From positions 1 to 17,483 of the forward strand of contig JACMNW010000294.1 in assembly GCA_014378345.1 (NCBI GenBank): 17,483 nucleotides of DNA, in the 5' to 3' direction. A program made the position numbers and the translations under genes. A model generated the notes under the pieces. The model did no database searches. It saw only the letters and a program-made list of their open reading frames with translations, and was not told the DNA's origin. Shown in pieces: positions 7,539-15,086 of this stretch; the stretch's first letter is position 1; each line of letters opens with the position of its first letter. This DNA is from Pseudorhodobacter sp. Its GTDB lineage: Bacteria; Pseudomonadota; Alphaproteobacteria; Rhodobacterales; Rhodobacteraceae.

Positions 7539-7564
7539 GAAAAATTTTCGTACGAAAATTTTTC
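7539..7564. repeat. 26-bp perfect palindrome, copy 2
   Basis: The arm GAAAAATTTTCGT is followed by its exact reverse complement, again centred on CGTACG. It differs from copy 1 at arm positions 4 and 6, and both changes are mirrored in the opposite arm, so symmetry is kept. The centres of the two copies are 32 bp apart. It ends 12 bp before the stop of the small minus-strand gene. Confidence 0.9.
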
Positions 7565-7576
7565 TCGGCCACCGCA

Positions 7577-7801
7577 TTAGCAATGCACTTTCAACTGGCC
7601 GTCATTGCAAATGACAATGAACTGATCGCCACACTCGACCAGATGAAAACCACGCCGTCGCACCTCTGCATAAAAAGCGTCGCGGCCGATTTCGTGTTCA
7701 ACATCTCGCACGGCTCGGCGCACAATACCGCCGCGCGCTGCCGACTTTGCACCAAACAAAGCGGTGCACCAGGATGGGTTTGATACGGGCGGACGGAACA
7801 T
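7577..7801 (-). CDS. Small conserved-looking protein of unknown function (74 aa)
   Basis: I do not recognise a function. The 74-residue product begins MFRPPVSNPSW, continues LFGAKSAARGGIVRRAVRDVE, then FYAEVRRRGFHLVECGDQFIVICN, and ends in a cysteine. It is arginine-rich in the middle, has no signal peptide or membrane segment, and the alternation of charged and hydrophobic residues looks like a real folded domain. From memory, similar short proteins in Rhodobacterales have been labelled N-(5'-phosphoribosyl)anthranilate isomerase, a label that cannot be right at this length. The ATG at 7801 is chosen because AAGGG lies 7 bases upstream; the ATG at 7807 would leave 1 base. It starts 48 bp after the kup stop on the same strand. 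Confidence 0.65.
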   Translation of the reverse strand: MFRPPVSNPSWCTALFGAKSAARGGIVRRAVRDVEHEIGRDAFYAEVRRRGFHLVECGDQFIVICNDGQLKVHC

Positions 7802-7849
7802 TTGCATGCCCTTGGTTTGCCCGACCTTAATGAACGTCAGGTTAACGCC

Positions 7850-9757
7850 TCAAATGCTCAGCTGCTGCCCCAGCTCGATCACCCGGTTGGTCGGCAGTCT
7901 GTAAAAGCTGGTCGCATCTGCAGCTGATTTGGTCATCGCGACAAACAGCTTTTCTTGCCACAAAGGCAATCCCTGCGCCTTGGAAGACCGATAAGACCGC
8001 CGGTTCAGGAAGAATGACGTCGACATGATGTCGAACTTTTCCCCCATCTTGCGCGCCAAGGCCAAAGCTTTGGGCACATTCGGCTCTTCCATATAGCCAA
8101 ATTCCAGTTCAATCCGGGTGAAGCGATCATTGATTTTATGAATGCTGATCCGGTCCGCATTGGCCACATAGGGCCGGGTCGCCACATTCACCCTTACGAT
8201 CATGTTATGCTCGTGCAGCACCTGATTGTGCTTGAGGTTATGCATCAAGGCTGCGGGTGCATTATCGGGATCAGAGGTCAGAAAGACTGCCGTTCCCGGC
8301 ACCACCGTCAAACGTTTACTTTTGGCCAGCATCTCGGACAGCGCCACAATCGTTGTAGCCCCGCGCCGCGACAATATCTGCACATAACTGGTGCCGCGCA
8401 CCCAGCTCCACATCAGCAAGATCATGGTTCCAGAAATAATCAGCGGCACGTAGCCACCGTGAAGAACCTTGGAAAAGTTGGCCCCTAAAAACAACATCTC
8501 CAGCGTCAGGATTGGCACAAGCACCGCGGCAGTGCCCCAGAAAGACCATTTCCAACTGCGGTGAAACACGAAGAACGCAAGGATCGAAGTGATTACCATA
8601 TCACCACTGACCGCAATGCCGTATGCGCTTGCCAGATTGCTGGATGATCCAAAGATGATCACCAAAACAATCACCCCAACGGCCAAGATCATATTCACCT
8701 TTGGCAGATAGATCTGGCCAAACTGGCTTTCCGACGTGTGTTGTATTTCCAACCTAGGCAGCAACCCCATGCGGACGGCCTGTTTCATCATGGAAAACGC
8801 GCCCGAAATAACCGCTTGGCTGGCGATTACCGTCGCAAAAGTTGCCAAAATAACCAGCGGAAACAGCAGCCAATCCGGAGCCATCAGGAAGAACGGATTT
8901 TTCGCCGCCTCAGGGTGCGATAACACAAGTGCGCCTTGGCCAAGATAGCTTAGCGTCAGCGCGGGAAACACCAAAACGCCCCAAGCGATGCGGATAGGTT
9001 TGCGCCCGAAATGCCCCATATCTGCATAAAGTGCCTCGCCGCCCGTCACGGCAAGAAACACCGAGCCAAGTACGATCAGCGATGCAAATCCGTTGTAATA
9101 CAAAAATCCCACCGCATGCACAGGGTTTAACGCGGCTAAAATAGTTAAATCATCCCCCAAATGCCAAAGGCCCATTACCGCCATTACAAAGAACCAGACG
9201 ATCATGATCGGGCCAAACAGAATAGATACTGCCGCCGTGCCTTTGCTTTGAAACAAGAACAGTATCACAATAATTGCCAGCGTCACCGGCACCACAAAAG
9301 GGGAAAAGGACGGTGCTACCAGAGTCATCCCTTCCACCGCAGACAAAACAGACATCGCAGGCGTAATAATTGCATCGCCGAAGAACAGCGAAATTCCCAC
9401 CATTCCTATGGCTAACAGCCACGTCGGTCTGCGCCCCAAGGCCTGTTGTACCAACGCGACGAGAGATAAAGTTCCCCCCTCGCCCCGGTTGTCGGCGCGC
9501 ATCACCAGAATCACGTATTTGATGGTTACCAGCAGGATCAACGTCCAGATCAGCAACGAAATCACGCCGATCACATCGCTGCGTGTCAATCCGTCATCGC
9601 TTGCCGCGTGCAAAGATTCGCGCAATGCGTAAAGCGGGCTTGTGCCGATATCGCCGTAAACCACACCGATACAACCCAGCGTCAGCACCCATAATTTCTG
9701 GCGCGGATGGCCCTCATGGGTATCGTCTTCTGCAGGATCAGATATTTGCGACGCCAT
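7850..9757 (-). CDS. kup: Low-affinity potassium transport system protein Kup
   Basis: Kup is a KUP/HAK/KT-family K+ uptake transporter in the inner membrane, probably proton-coupled. The 635-residue protein has about 12 hydrophobic segments over residues 20-455, then a soluble cytoplasmic C-terminal region of about 180 residues. Family signatures are the GVVYGDIGTSPLYALRE start (D36 and the GTSPLY loop), RADNRGEGGTLSLVAL, FFGDAIITPAMSVLSAVEG, TGGEALYADMGHFGRKPIRIAW and YGIAVSGDM. The frame extends upstream to a TTG at 9811, but the ATG at 9757 with AAGGG 6 bases ahead is clearly better. It lies on the same strand as the small gene after it, with no visible link to the surrounding pyrimidine genes. 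Confidence 0.95.
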   Translation of the reverse strand: MASQISDPAEDDTHEGHPRQKLWVLTLGCIGVVYGDIGTSPLYALRESLHAASDDGLTRSDVIGVISLLIWTLILLVTIKYVILVMRADNRGEGGTLSLVALVQQALGRRPTWLLAIGMVGISLFFGDAIITPAMSVLSAVEGMTLVAPSFSPFVVPVTLAIIVILFLFQSKGTAAVSILFGPIMIVWFFVMAVMGLWHLGDDLTILAALNPVHAVGFLYYNGFASLIVLGSVFLAVTGGEALYADMGHFGRKPIRIAWGVLVFPALTLSYLGQGALVLSHPEAAKNPFFLMAPDWLLFPLVILATFATVIASQAVISGAFSMMKQAVRMGLLPRLEIQHTSESQFGQIYLPKVNMILAVGVIVLVIIFGSSSNLASAYGIAVSGDMVITSILAFFVFHRSWKWSFWGTAAVLVPILTLEMLFLGANFSKVLHGGYVPLIISGTMILLMWSWVRGTSYVQILSRRGATTIVALSEMLAKSKRLTVVPGTAVFLTSDPDNAPAALMHNLKHNQVLHEHNMIVRVNVATRPYVANADRISIHKINDRFTRIELEFGYMEEPNVPKALALARKMGEKFDIMSTSFFLNRRSYRSSKAQGLPLWQEKLFVAMTKSAADATSFYRLPTNRVIELGQQLSI

Positions 9758-9806
9758 GTTCCGCCCTTTTGATAACTGCGTGCTGATACCCGTGCCACGC
9801 ACTGGC

Positions 9807-9850
9807 GGCAAGTCTTCGCTTGCTTTTGATCAAACGAACGCCAACTTGCC
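9807..9850. promoter_or_regulatory. Nested inverted repeats upstream of kup
   Basis: GGCAAGT (9807-9813) and ACTTGCC (9844-9850) are exact reverse complements, and the palindrome TTTGATCAAA (9825-9834) lies almost exactly between them. The element ends 49 bp before the kup ATG, within the 146-bp gap that follows the CoA-transferase-family gene. It might be an operator or a leader-RNA structure for kup. There is no T-run on either side to make it a good terminator. The assignment rests only on symmetry. Confidence 0.3.
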
Positions 9851-9903
9851 AAACAGCTATTCAGGAGCGTTACCTGTTCAATGTGATCAATCTAGCCCGC
9901 CAA

Positions 9904-11241
9904 TCAGAAAAACCCACGCGGTATCAGGCGGTTTTCGTAAGCGTCACGTTCTAGGTCTTCGCGAAAGTCCGGGTGGGCCAGCCCGATCAGCGCATGTGCA
10001 CGCTCTGGCACCGATTTGCCTTTCAGGTTCACCATTCCGTATTCGGTAACGACATACATCATGTCACTGCGCGGCGTGGTTACGATATTGCCTTGCGTCA
10101 GGGCAAGTACGATCCGGCTGCGCCGCTCGCCGCGCTTGTCATAGGTGGATGACAAGCAAATGAACGACTTGCCGCCTTTTGACGCATAGGCACCCCGCAC
10201 AAACTGCAACTGGCCCCCGGTGCCGCTGATATGGCGAAAGCCGTCCGATTCCGACGCAGCTTGCCCCTGCAAATCAATCTGGGTGGTATTGTTGATGGCC
10301 ACCACACCGTCATTCTGCATCACCATATGGGGCAGGTTGGTATAATCCACCGGGCAGCACAGAAAATCAGGATTGCCATCAACCGCGTCATACATTTTGC
10401 GCGATCCCAGCCCAAAGCTGTAGACCACTTTACCTTTGTCCATGGATTTGTGCAGGCCAGTCAGTTTGCCCGCACGGTAAAGATCAATAATCCCGTCGGT
10501 CAGCATTTCGGTATGCACACCTAAATCATGCACAGCACTTTCTACCAGCAGGCTACATACGGCATTCGGCATGCCCCCGATGCCAATTTGCAAACAGCTG
10601 CCGTCCTCTATCTCGCCGATGATCTGCTGCCCCACGGCGCGGTCCACTGCAGTGGCCTCTGTGGTTGGCAATTCTGCCAACGGATGATCGTCACCCCGGA
10701 TGATAAAATCCACTTCGCTGACATGCAGATGATTATCCACACCCAGCGCCAAGGGTACCGCCGCTGACGTCTCTACAATCACCATCCGCGCGCGCTCAAC
10801 AATGGCGCGGTGCCACAAATTGGCCAGCCCCAGATTGAAATTGCCCGCAGCATCCATTGGCCGCGTTTTTATAATAACAATATCGACCGGGTCGATGAAG
10901 CGGCGATAATAATCCGGTATTTCGCCCAGGTTCACCGGAATATACCGCGCAATCCCGGCATCATGCTTGCGACGGTCATAGCCAGAAAAGTGCGAGTTCA
11001 GCCAGAAAAAGTGTTCGCCCTCAGGGTCTGCTTCCAGCACCGCGCGCGGCCGCGTGGAAAGACAGGCGCGAATTTTGATGTGGTGCAGATCAGCCGCCCG
11101 CTTTGCCAGCGCTGCATCAAACATGTCAGGTTGTGCCAGAACCGCGCTAAAATCAAGCCACATGCCGGATTGCACCAGCAGTGCAGCCGCGTCCGCGCTT
11201 ATTTCACGGGCTGGCTGTGCCGCCCTTCTAAACATATTCAT
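9904..11241 (-). CDS. Acetyl-CoA hydrolase/CoA-transferase family protein
   Basis: The 445-residue product belongs to the family that includes acetyl-CoA hydrolase, succinyl-CoA:acetate CoA-transferase and 4-hydroxybutyrate CoA-transferase; these move CoA between acids through a glutamyl-CoA intermediate. Conserved parts are LQIGIGGMPNAV (218-227), LGVHTEMLTDGIIDL with the likely catalytic E245, and ISGTGGQLQFVRGAYASKGGKS, where the glycine-rich loop binds CoA. Layout and length fit the 4-hydroxybutyrate/butyrate CoA-transferase branch better than the longer Ach1 type. A GGGGGA precedes the ATG by 4 bases. It follows the RutR-like gene by 88 bp on the same strand, so it may be co-transcribed and could handle an acid from beta-alanine breakdown; the substrate cannot be read from sequence. 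Confidence 0.88.
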   Translation of the reverse strand: MNMFRRAAQPAREISADAAALLVQSGMWLDFSAVLAQPDMFDAALAKRAADLHHIKIRACLSTRPRAVLEADPEGEHFFWLNSHFSGYDRRKHDAGIARYIPVNLGEIPDYYRRFIDPVDIVIIKTRPMDAAGNFNLGLANLWHRAIVERARMVIVETSAAVPLALGVDNHLHVSEVDFIIRGDDHPLAELPTTEATAVDRAVGQQIIGEIEDGSCLQIGIGGMPNAVCSLLVESAVHDLGVHTEMLTDGIIDLYRAGKLTGLHKSMDKGKVVYSFGLGSRKMYDAVDGNPDFLCCPVDYTNLPHMVMQNDGVVAINNTTQIDLQGQAASESDGFRHISGTGGQLQFVRGAYASKGGKSFICLSSTYDKRGERRSRIVLALTQGNIVTTPRSDMMYVVTEYGMVNLKGKSVPERAHALIGLAHPDFREDLERDAYENRLIPRGFF

Positions 11242-11329
11242 TCGTCCCCCACAGGCAGCATTATCAGCCTTTGACCATCAGCAAAAATCGACAATCTGCC
11301 GATAAAAAACTTGCAATTAAGGCGCGAGC

Positions 11330-11941
11330 TTACACGGCAAGCAGCTTTTTAAACAGCGTTTCGAGATAGGTTTCGGCTTCCACAAACGGGTCATGACCCG
11401 GCCCAAGAACGGCGCGCACCTGTACATCGAAATCCGCATAATGCTGCGTCAAGGCCCAGATCGAGAATATCAGATGCACTGGGTGCACCTTCGCAATCCG
11501 ACCCTGATCCATCCATGCCGTTAAAACCGCCGCTTTTTCGGTAACAAGTGCTTTCAGATCGCCCTCGATCGCGCCACGCATCCGGGGCGCCCCTTGCAGA
11601 ATTTCATTGGCAAAAAGGCGGCTTTCGCGGGGGTAATCGCGCGACAGATCTAACTTGGCACGGACATAGCCCAAGAGTTCGTCAATCGGGTTGCCTTCGG
11701 GGTTCATGCGGCGCAAGGGATCAAGCCAGGTGTCCAACAACTGCGACAGAACCGATGTGTGAATGTCTTCCTTCGACGAAAAATAATACAGCAGATTTGG
11801 CTTTGACAAACCCGCCACGTCAGCGATCTGATCCAGCGTCGCCCCCCGGAAGCCGTGGGTTGAAAACACCTCAAGCCCGGCGTCCAGAATGGTTTCGCGG
11901 TTTTTCGTCTGAATTCGCGTCCGGGGGCGGGCTGCGGGCAT
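11330..11941 (-). CDS. rutR: TetR/AcrR family regulator, RutR-like
   Basis: The 203-residue protein has an N-terminal TetR helix-turn-helix (about 34-53, GATLDQIADVAGLSKPNLLYYF) and a C-terminal ligand domain. It resembles E. coli RutR along its length: the recognition segment SKPNLLYYF against SKTNLLYYF, SRDYPRESRLFANEILQGAP, GDLKALVTEKAAVL, and the WALTQHYADF block (162-171). E. coli RutR binds uracil and controls pyrimidine genes. An AGGA lies 7 bases before the ATG. It is divergent from the beta-alanine transaminase and upstream of the CoA-transferase-family gene, both plausible targets. The symbol is by similarity; a second regulator at the right end is a weaker relative, so orthology is not certain. 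Confidence 0.85.
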   Translation of the reverse strand: MPAARPRTRIQTKNRETILDAGLEVFSTHGFRGATLDQIADVAGLSKPNLLYYFSSKEDIHTSVLSQLLDTWLDPLRRMNPEGNPIDELLGYVRAKLDLSRDYPRESRLFANEILQGAPRMRGAIEGDLKALVTEKAAVLTAWMDQGRIAKVHPVHLIFSIWALTQHYADFDVQVRAVLGPGHDPFVEAETYLETLFKKLLAV

Positions 11942-11981
11942 TCATGGTTCCTAAAGCTGCGGCGCGGTCTTTGCTTAGCAG

Positions 11982-12005
11982 TGCAGCAATTCTGCATAAT
12001 TTGCA
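11982..12005. promoter_or_regulatory. Overlapping TGCA inverted repeats between rutR-like gene and bauA
   Basis: The 273-bp gap between the divergent regulator and transaminase genes contains TGCAG-CAATT-CTGCA, and the last TGCA pairs again with a third TGCA (TGCA-TAATT-TGCA). This gives three TGCA units spaced 11 and 9 bases apart, about 40-60 bp before the regulator ATG. It is a candidate operator or simply an AT-rich promoter with chance symmetry. No TTGACCA-type RutR box is present in this gap, and the rest of the gap shows no other gene or clear repeat. Confidence 0.3.
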
Positions 12006-12214
12006 AACAACTGATGGCTTCATGACGAGAGCCAGCCTTGTGATGGCGCTAACGTCTTATGCTTGGGCCGATGATACCCCAAATAACCTTGTTTTACAGA
12101 TGAAACAGCGCGTTACCCCCCTTGACGCTGGCCCCCATGCGTTTAGCGTTCTGCAATAGAAAATACCGCGGCCCTTGCATTCAAGGCGACCGGGCAGAAC
12201 CAGAAAGACAGCAA

Positions 12215-13543
12215 ATGGCGCTTGATCGCAAAACTACGCCGAATGACCTGAACGCGTTTTGGATGCCGTTCACTGCGAACCGGCAGTTCAAGAAAGAACC
12301 TCGGATGTTCGTGGGTGCAAAAGACATGCATTACACCACGTCTGATGGCCGCCAGGTGCTCGATGGCACGGCAGGTCTGTGGTGCTGTAACGCGGGCCAT
12401 TGCCGCCCGAAGATCACCGAGGCGATTGCGCGTCAAGCGGCAGAGATGGACTACGCCCCCGCTTTCCAGATGGGCCATCCGGCGGCGTTTGAACTGGCCA
12501 ATCGCATCATCGACATGGCCCCCAAGGGCATCGAGCACGTGTTTTACACGAACTCAGGGTCCGAATCGGTGGAAACTGCGCTGAAACTCGCCATCGCTTA
12601 CCACCGCGCCCGGGGCGAAGGTGCGCGCACGCGGCTGATCGGGCGCGAACGCGGCTATCACGGGGTGAATTTTGGCGGCATTTCCGTGGGTGGCATCGTT
12701 AACAACCGCAAGGTTTTTGGCACGCTGCTGGCAGGCGTCGATCACCTGCCCCACACGCATTTGCCCGCGCAAAACAGCTATTCTAAGGGCCAGCCAGAAC
12801 ATGGCGCGACCCTCGCCGATGAACTGGAGCGCATTGTTGCGCTGCACTGTGCAGAAACAATTGCTGCAGTGATCGTTGAACCTGTCGCCGGGTCAACGGG
12901 CGTTCTTTTGCCGCCAAAAGGCTATCTTGAAAAGTTGCGCGCGATCACCAAAAAGCACGGCATTTTGTTGATTTTCGACGAGGTGATTACCGGCTTTGGT
13001 CGTCTCGGCTCCGCCTTTGCCGCGCAGCATTTCGATGTGTTGCCCGATATGATGACCACCGCAAAGGGCCTCACTAACGGCGTCATTCCGATGGGGGCGG
13101 TGCTGACGACCGCCAATATTCATGACTGCTTTATGCAAGGCCCGGAAAATATGATCGAGCTGTTTCACGGCTACACCTACTCCGGCAACCCGATTGCCTC
13201 GGCGGCGGGGATTGCAACGCTGGAGACCTACCGCGAAGAGGCGCTGTTTGAACGGGCGGCGGACATCGCGCCTTATTGGGAAGCGGCGCTGCATTCCTTG
13301 AAAGGTTTGCCGCATGTGATTGATATTCGGAATATGGGTCTGATCGGGGCGGTTGAACTGGAGGGCATTCCGGGGGCCCCGACAAAGCGGGCGTTTGAGG
13401 CGTTCTTGCGGGCCTATGATAAGGGGATTTTGATCCGCACGACGGGCGATATTATCGCGATGTCGCCGCCTTTGATAATTTCGAAGGGGGAAATTGATAC
13501 ACTGATCGGGACGCTGGCGGATGTGTTGAAAACGCTGCCGTAA
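12215..13543 (+). CDS. bauA: Beta-alanine:pyruvate transaminase (class III omega-aminotransferase)
   Basis: This PLP enzyme transfers the amino group of beta-alanine to pyruvate, giving malonate semialdehyde and alanine, and often accepts beta-aminoisobutyrate. The 442-residue protein begins AFWMPFTANRQFKKEPR, as in omega-amino acid:pyruvate transaminases, and has DGTAGLWCCNAGHCRPKI, FYTNSGSESVETALKLA (PLP phosphate cup), ERGYHGVNFGGISVGG, IFDEVITGFGRLG with D255 contacting the PLP ring nitrogen, and the Schiff-base lysine K284 in TTAKGLTNG. The open frame reaches back to a TTG at 12122, but relatives start at the ATG at 12215. The BauB-like cupin follows on the same strand, as in the Pseudomonas bau operon, supporting the beta-alanine assignment. 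The next pathway enzyme, a semialdehyde dehydrogenase, is not in the window. Confidence 0.9.
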   Translation: MALDRKTTPNDLNAFWMPFTANRQFKKEPRMFVGAKDMHYTTSDGRQVLDGTAGLWCCNAGHCRPKITEAIARQAAEMDYAPAFQMGHPAAFELANRIIDMAPKGIEHVFYTNSGSESVETALKLAIAYHRARGEGARTRLIGRERGYHGVNFGGISVGGIVNNRKVFGTLLAGVDHLPHTHLPAQNSYSKGQPEHGATLADELERIVALHCAETIAAVIVEPVAGSTGVLLPPKGYLEKLRAITKKHGILLIFDEVITGFGRLGSAFAAQHFDVLPDMMTTAKGLTNGVIPMGAVLTTANIHDCFMQGPENMIELFHGYTYSGNPIASAAGIATLETYREEALFERAADIAPYWEAALHSLKGLPHVIDIRNMGLIGAVELEGIPGAPTKRAFEAFLRAYDKGILIRTTGDIIAMSPPLIISKGEIDTLIGTLADVLKTLP

Positions 13544-13556
13544 CACATGTGGGACG

Positions 13557-13594
13557 AAATGCAATGCCTTGATACTAAGAGACATTGCGTTTTT
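13557..13594 (+). terminator. Possible weak terminator after bauA
   Basis: AAATGCAATG (13557-13566) can pair with CATTGCGTTT (13583-13592), 10 pairs including one G-U, around a 16-base loop, and the right arm runs into a stretch of five T. The stem is not GC-rich and the loop is long, so it may only partly stop transcription before the cupin gene. Confidence 0.4.
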
Positions 13595-13626
13595 CGGTAA
13601 CTGAATTTTAACTGTTTGAGGCCATG

Positions 13627-13911
13627 ATGCGCCCTGCCTGCACGCCTACCCAGCTTATTGACGATGACCGCGTGCGCGTCACGCGGTTTGACTTTGTTCC
13701 GGGGGCAGAGACGGGGTGGCACCGGCATGGCTATGATTATGTCATCACGGCCGTCACAGATTGCCACATGCTGTTGGAAGAACCGGGTGGAAGCAGCAGA
13801 AAAGTTCTCGTGCCAGCTGGAACTGCCTATCGCCGTTTGGAAGGCGTCGAGCATAACGTTGTAAATGACGGCGTGGCAGCCATGAGTTTTGTGGAAGTGG
13901 AATTGAAATAG
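13627..13911 (+). CDS. bauB: BauB-like cupin domain protein
   Basis: A 94-residue single-domain cupin. Motif 1 is GAETGWHRHGYDYV with histidines H32 and H34; the usual glutamate of that motif is replaced within GYDYV. Motif 2 supplies H76 in GVEHNVVN, and GTAYRRLEG precedes it. These histidines would bind one metal ion. From memory it resembles BauB, the cupin encoded beside the beta-alanine transaminase BauA in Pseudomonas aeruginosa and needed for beta-alanine use, whose exact reaction is not established. The second of two adjacent ATGs is chosen because GAGG is 5 bases before it, against 2 for the first. It lies 83 bp after bauA with only a weak terminator between, so the two are probably partly co-transcribed. 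Confidence 0.82.
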   Translation: MRPACTPTQLIDDDRVRVTRFDFVPGAETGWHRHGYDYVITAVTDCHMLLEEPGGSSRKVLVPAGTAYRRLEGVEHNVVNDGVAAMSFVEVELK

Positions 13912-13945
13912 CGCGCAGGGCGGGGTAGCCCGCGCGCCATTTTTT
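13911..13945 (+). terminator. Rho-independent terminator after the cupin gene
   Basis: GCGCGC-A-GGGC pairs with GCCC-GCGCGC (10 GC pairs with one bulged A) around a 6-base GGGGTA loop, followed by CA and six T. It starts on the last base of the cupin stop codon and runs into the stop codon of the convergent gene, so it can also affect the opposite transcript, although that side lacks a good T-run. Confidence 0.85.
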
Positions 13946-14451
13946 CAGGCCAGATTCAACTTTGCAACCTTGTCGGAATAAGATTTTTTCGGATCCATCC
14001 CCAACAGCATCTTGATACCGGCCACCAGCGAGTTGCCACTGAGCCAAACCTTGGCGTCGCCGATTTCCATTTTGAGCAGGACCAGGTTCGGATCATCCTT
14101 GCCGCCCGGATACCACGCCGCCACGAAGGGATTCCAAAGCCGTTCCAGCACCGCATTGTCGTGGCAAACCGACAGTTCGCCTTCGACAGCAGCAAACAAA
14201 TCATGACCCTTGGGCACCAATGTAAATTCAGCTTGCGCGGACGAAGTGCCCATTTTTGTATAAAGCGACGAATCTTTGCCGCCAAAAAAGTAAATCGGGC
14301 CTGCATCTGCATCGCCATCAATCTGCGCTGTCATCGGGCGAGAGCGGTCGTCAGCCTCGTTGCACAGCACCAACATGACGGTCATGTCAGAGCGCAGCGA
14401 TTTCCAGAACGCATCTTCGATTTTCTGGGTATCTTTTTGAGTATCGGTCAT
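13945..14451 (-). CDS. Pyridoxamine 5'-phosphate oxidase family / general stress protein 26-like protein
   Basis: A 168-residue protein with the split-barrel flavin-binding fold of the PNPOx-like superfamily, closest in pattern to general stress protein 26. Supporting stretches are RPMTAQIDGDAD at about 38-49, GPIYFFGGKDSSLY at 51-64, AEFTLVPKGHDLFAAVEGELSV at 74-95 and LERLWNPFVAAWYPGGKDDPNLVLLKMEI at 102-130, the last being typical of this subgroup. Such proteins bind FMN or F420; a metabolic reaction cannot be assigned, and it is not the vitamin B6 enzyme PdxH. The ATG at 14451 has TGAGG 6 bases upstream and is preferred over the in-frame ATG at 14463, which has none. It follows the UPF0303 gene on the same strand by 66 bp. 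Confidence 0.85.
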   Translation of the reverse strand: MTDTQKDTQKIEDAFWKSLRSDMTVMLVLCNEADDRSRPMTAQIDGDADAGPIYFFGGKDSSLYTKMGTSSAQAEFTLVPKGHDLFAAVEGELSVCHDNAVLERLWNPFVAAWYPGGKDDPNLVLLKMEIGDAKVWLSGNSLVAGIKMLLGMDPKKSYSDKVAKLNLA

Positions 14452-14517
14452 TTCAAGCCTCATTGTTGGGGATCAATAAGGTAACTTTAAACCGGTCGAG
14501 TGGTTCCCTTGGGGGCG

Positions 14518-14973
14518 TCAAAGGCTGTTCAAAAGCGCCTCCAGGCCGCGCACCACCAGCACATGATCATCGCGCTGCGGCAGGCCGGACACGGTTGCCA
14601 CCGCCACCATGCCCACACCTTGCACGCAAATCGGCACTGCCCCGCCGTGATCGGCATAATCGGCATTTGACAGCCCGTCATTGGCGAGGGTCGAGCCTTT
14701 TTCCCGCATCTGCGTGCCGACCAGAAATGAAGATTTCTGAAACATCAGCGCCACATTGCTTTTGCGCCGCGCCCAAGCATCGTTCAGCGGGGCAGAGTCG
14801 GGCAGGGCGACATGGAAAAGCGTGCGATCAGCGGTGCGGATATTGATCACGACCGGCAGATTTTCGGCCTGCGCGAGGCCGACAAGAATTTGGCCAAGGG
14901 TAAGGGCCGTCGTCTCGTCGAACTGCGGCAGGATCAGGCGGGCGGCTTCGTCGGTAAGGCTGGTAATGGTCAT
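14518..14973 (-). CDS. UPF0303 / haem-degrading domain (DUF336-type) protein
   Basis: A 151-residue cytoplasmic protein of the UPF0303 group inside the GlcG/HbpS-like superfamily (Pfam Haem_degrading). Matching features are the LGQILVGLAQAENLPVVINI helix-strand start, LFHVALPDSAPLNDAWARRKSNV (52-74), the SSFLVGTQM stretch, DYADHGGAVPICVQGVGMVAVATVSGLP (105-132), and the ending QRDDHVLVVRGLEALL. Despite the domain name, haem binding is not shown for most members, and the bacterial function is unknown. AAAGG lies about 8 bases before the ATG. It could form a two-gene unit with the flavin-binding protein after it. Confidence 0.87.
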   Translation of the reverse strand: MTITSLTDEAARLILPQFDETTALTLGQILVGLAQAENLPVVINIRTADRTLFHVALPDSAPLNDAWARRKSNVALMFQKSSFLVGTQMREKGSTLANDGLSNADYADHGGAVPICVQGVGMVAVATVSGLPQRDDHVLVVRGLEALLNSL

Positions 14974-15031
14974 TTGCGCACCTTTGCTGGTTTAGCCAAT
15001 CGTAACGTTAACGCTGTTTGCAGGGAAGGGG

Positions 15032-15066
15032 TTGAGTGGTTGGGAACGGTATGGCATATTATGCCA
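15032..15066 (+). promoter_or_regulatory. Candidate parDE promoter with palindromic operator
   Basis: TTGAGT (15032-15037) and CATATT (15055-15060) form a 17-bp-spaced sigma-70-like pair. The inverted repeat TGGCATA-T-TATGCCA (15052-15066) overlaps the -10 element and ends 20 bp before the parD ATG. A symmetric site over the -10 is what ParD-type autorepression would need. The promoter call is by eye; the symmetry is exact. Confidence 0.6.
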
Positions 15067-15086
15067 ACATGATTGAGGAGGGCAAG

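Noticed and set aside
11388..11403. Palindrome CGGGTCATGACCCG inside the rutR-like gene
   Set aside because: It encodes a normal GHDP stretch of the protein and resembles the TGACC/GGTCA arms only by chance; the spacing does not fit the RutR box.
11548..12159. Plus-strand open frame of 203 codons overlapping the rutR-like gene
   Set aside because: Mostly antisense to the TetR gene; only its end covers the intergenic gap, and it has no recognisable domain.
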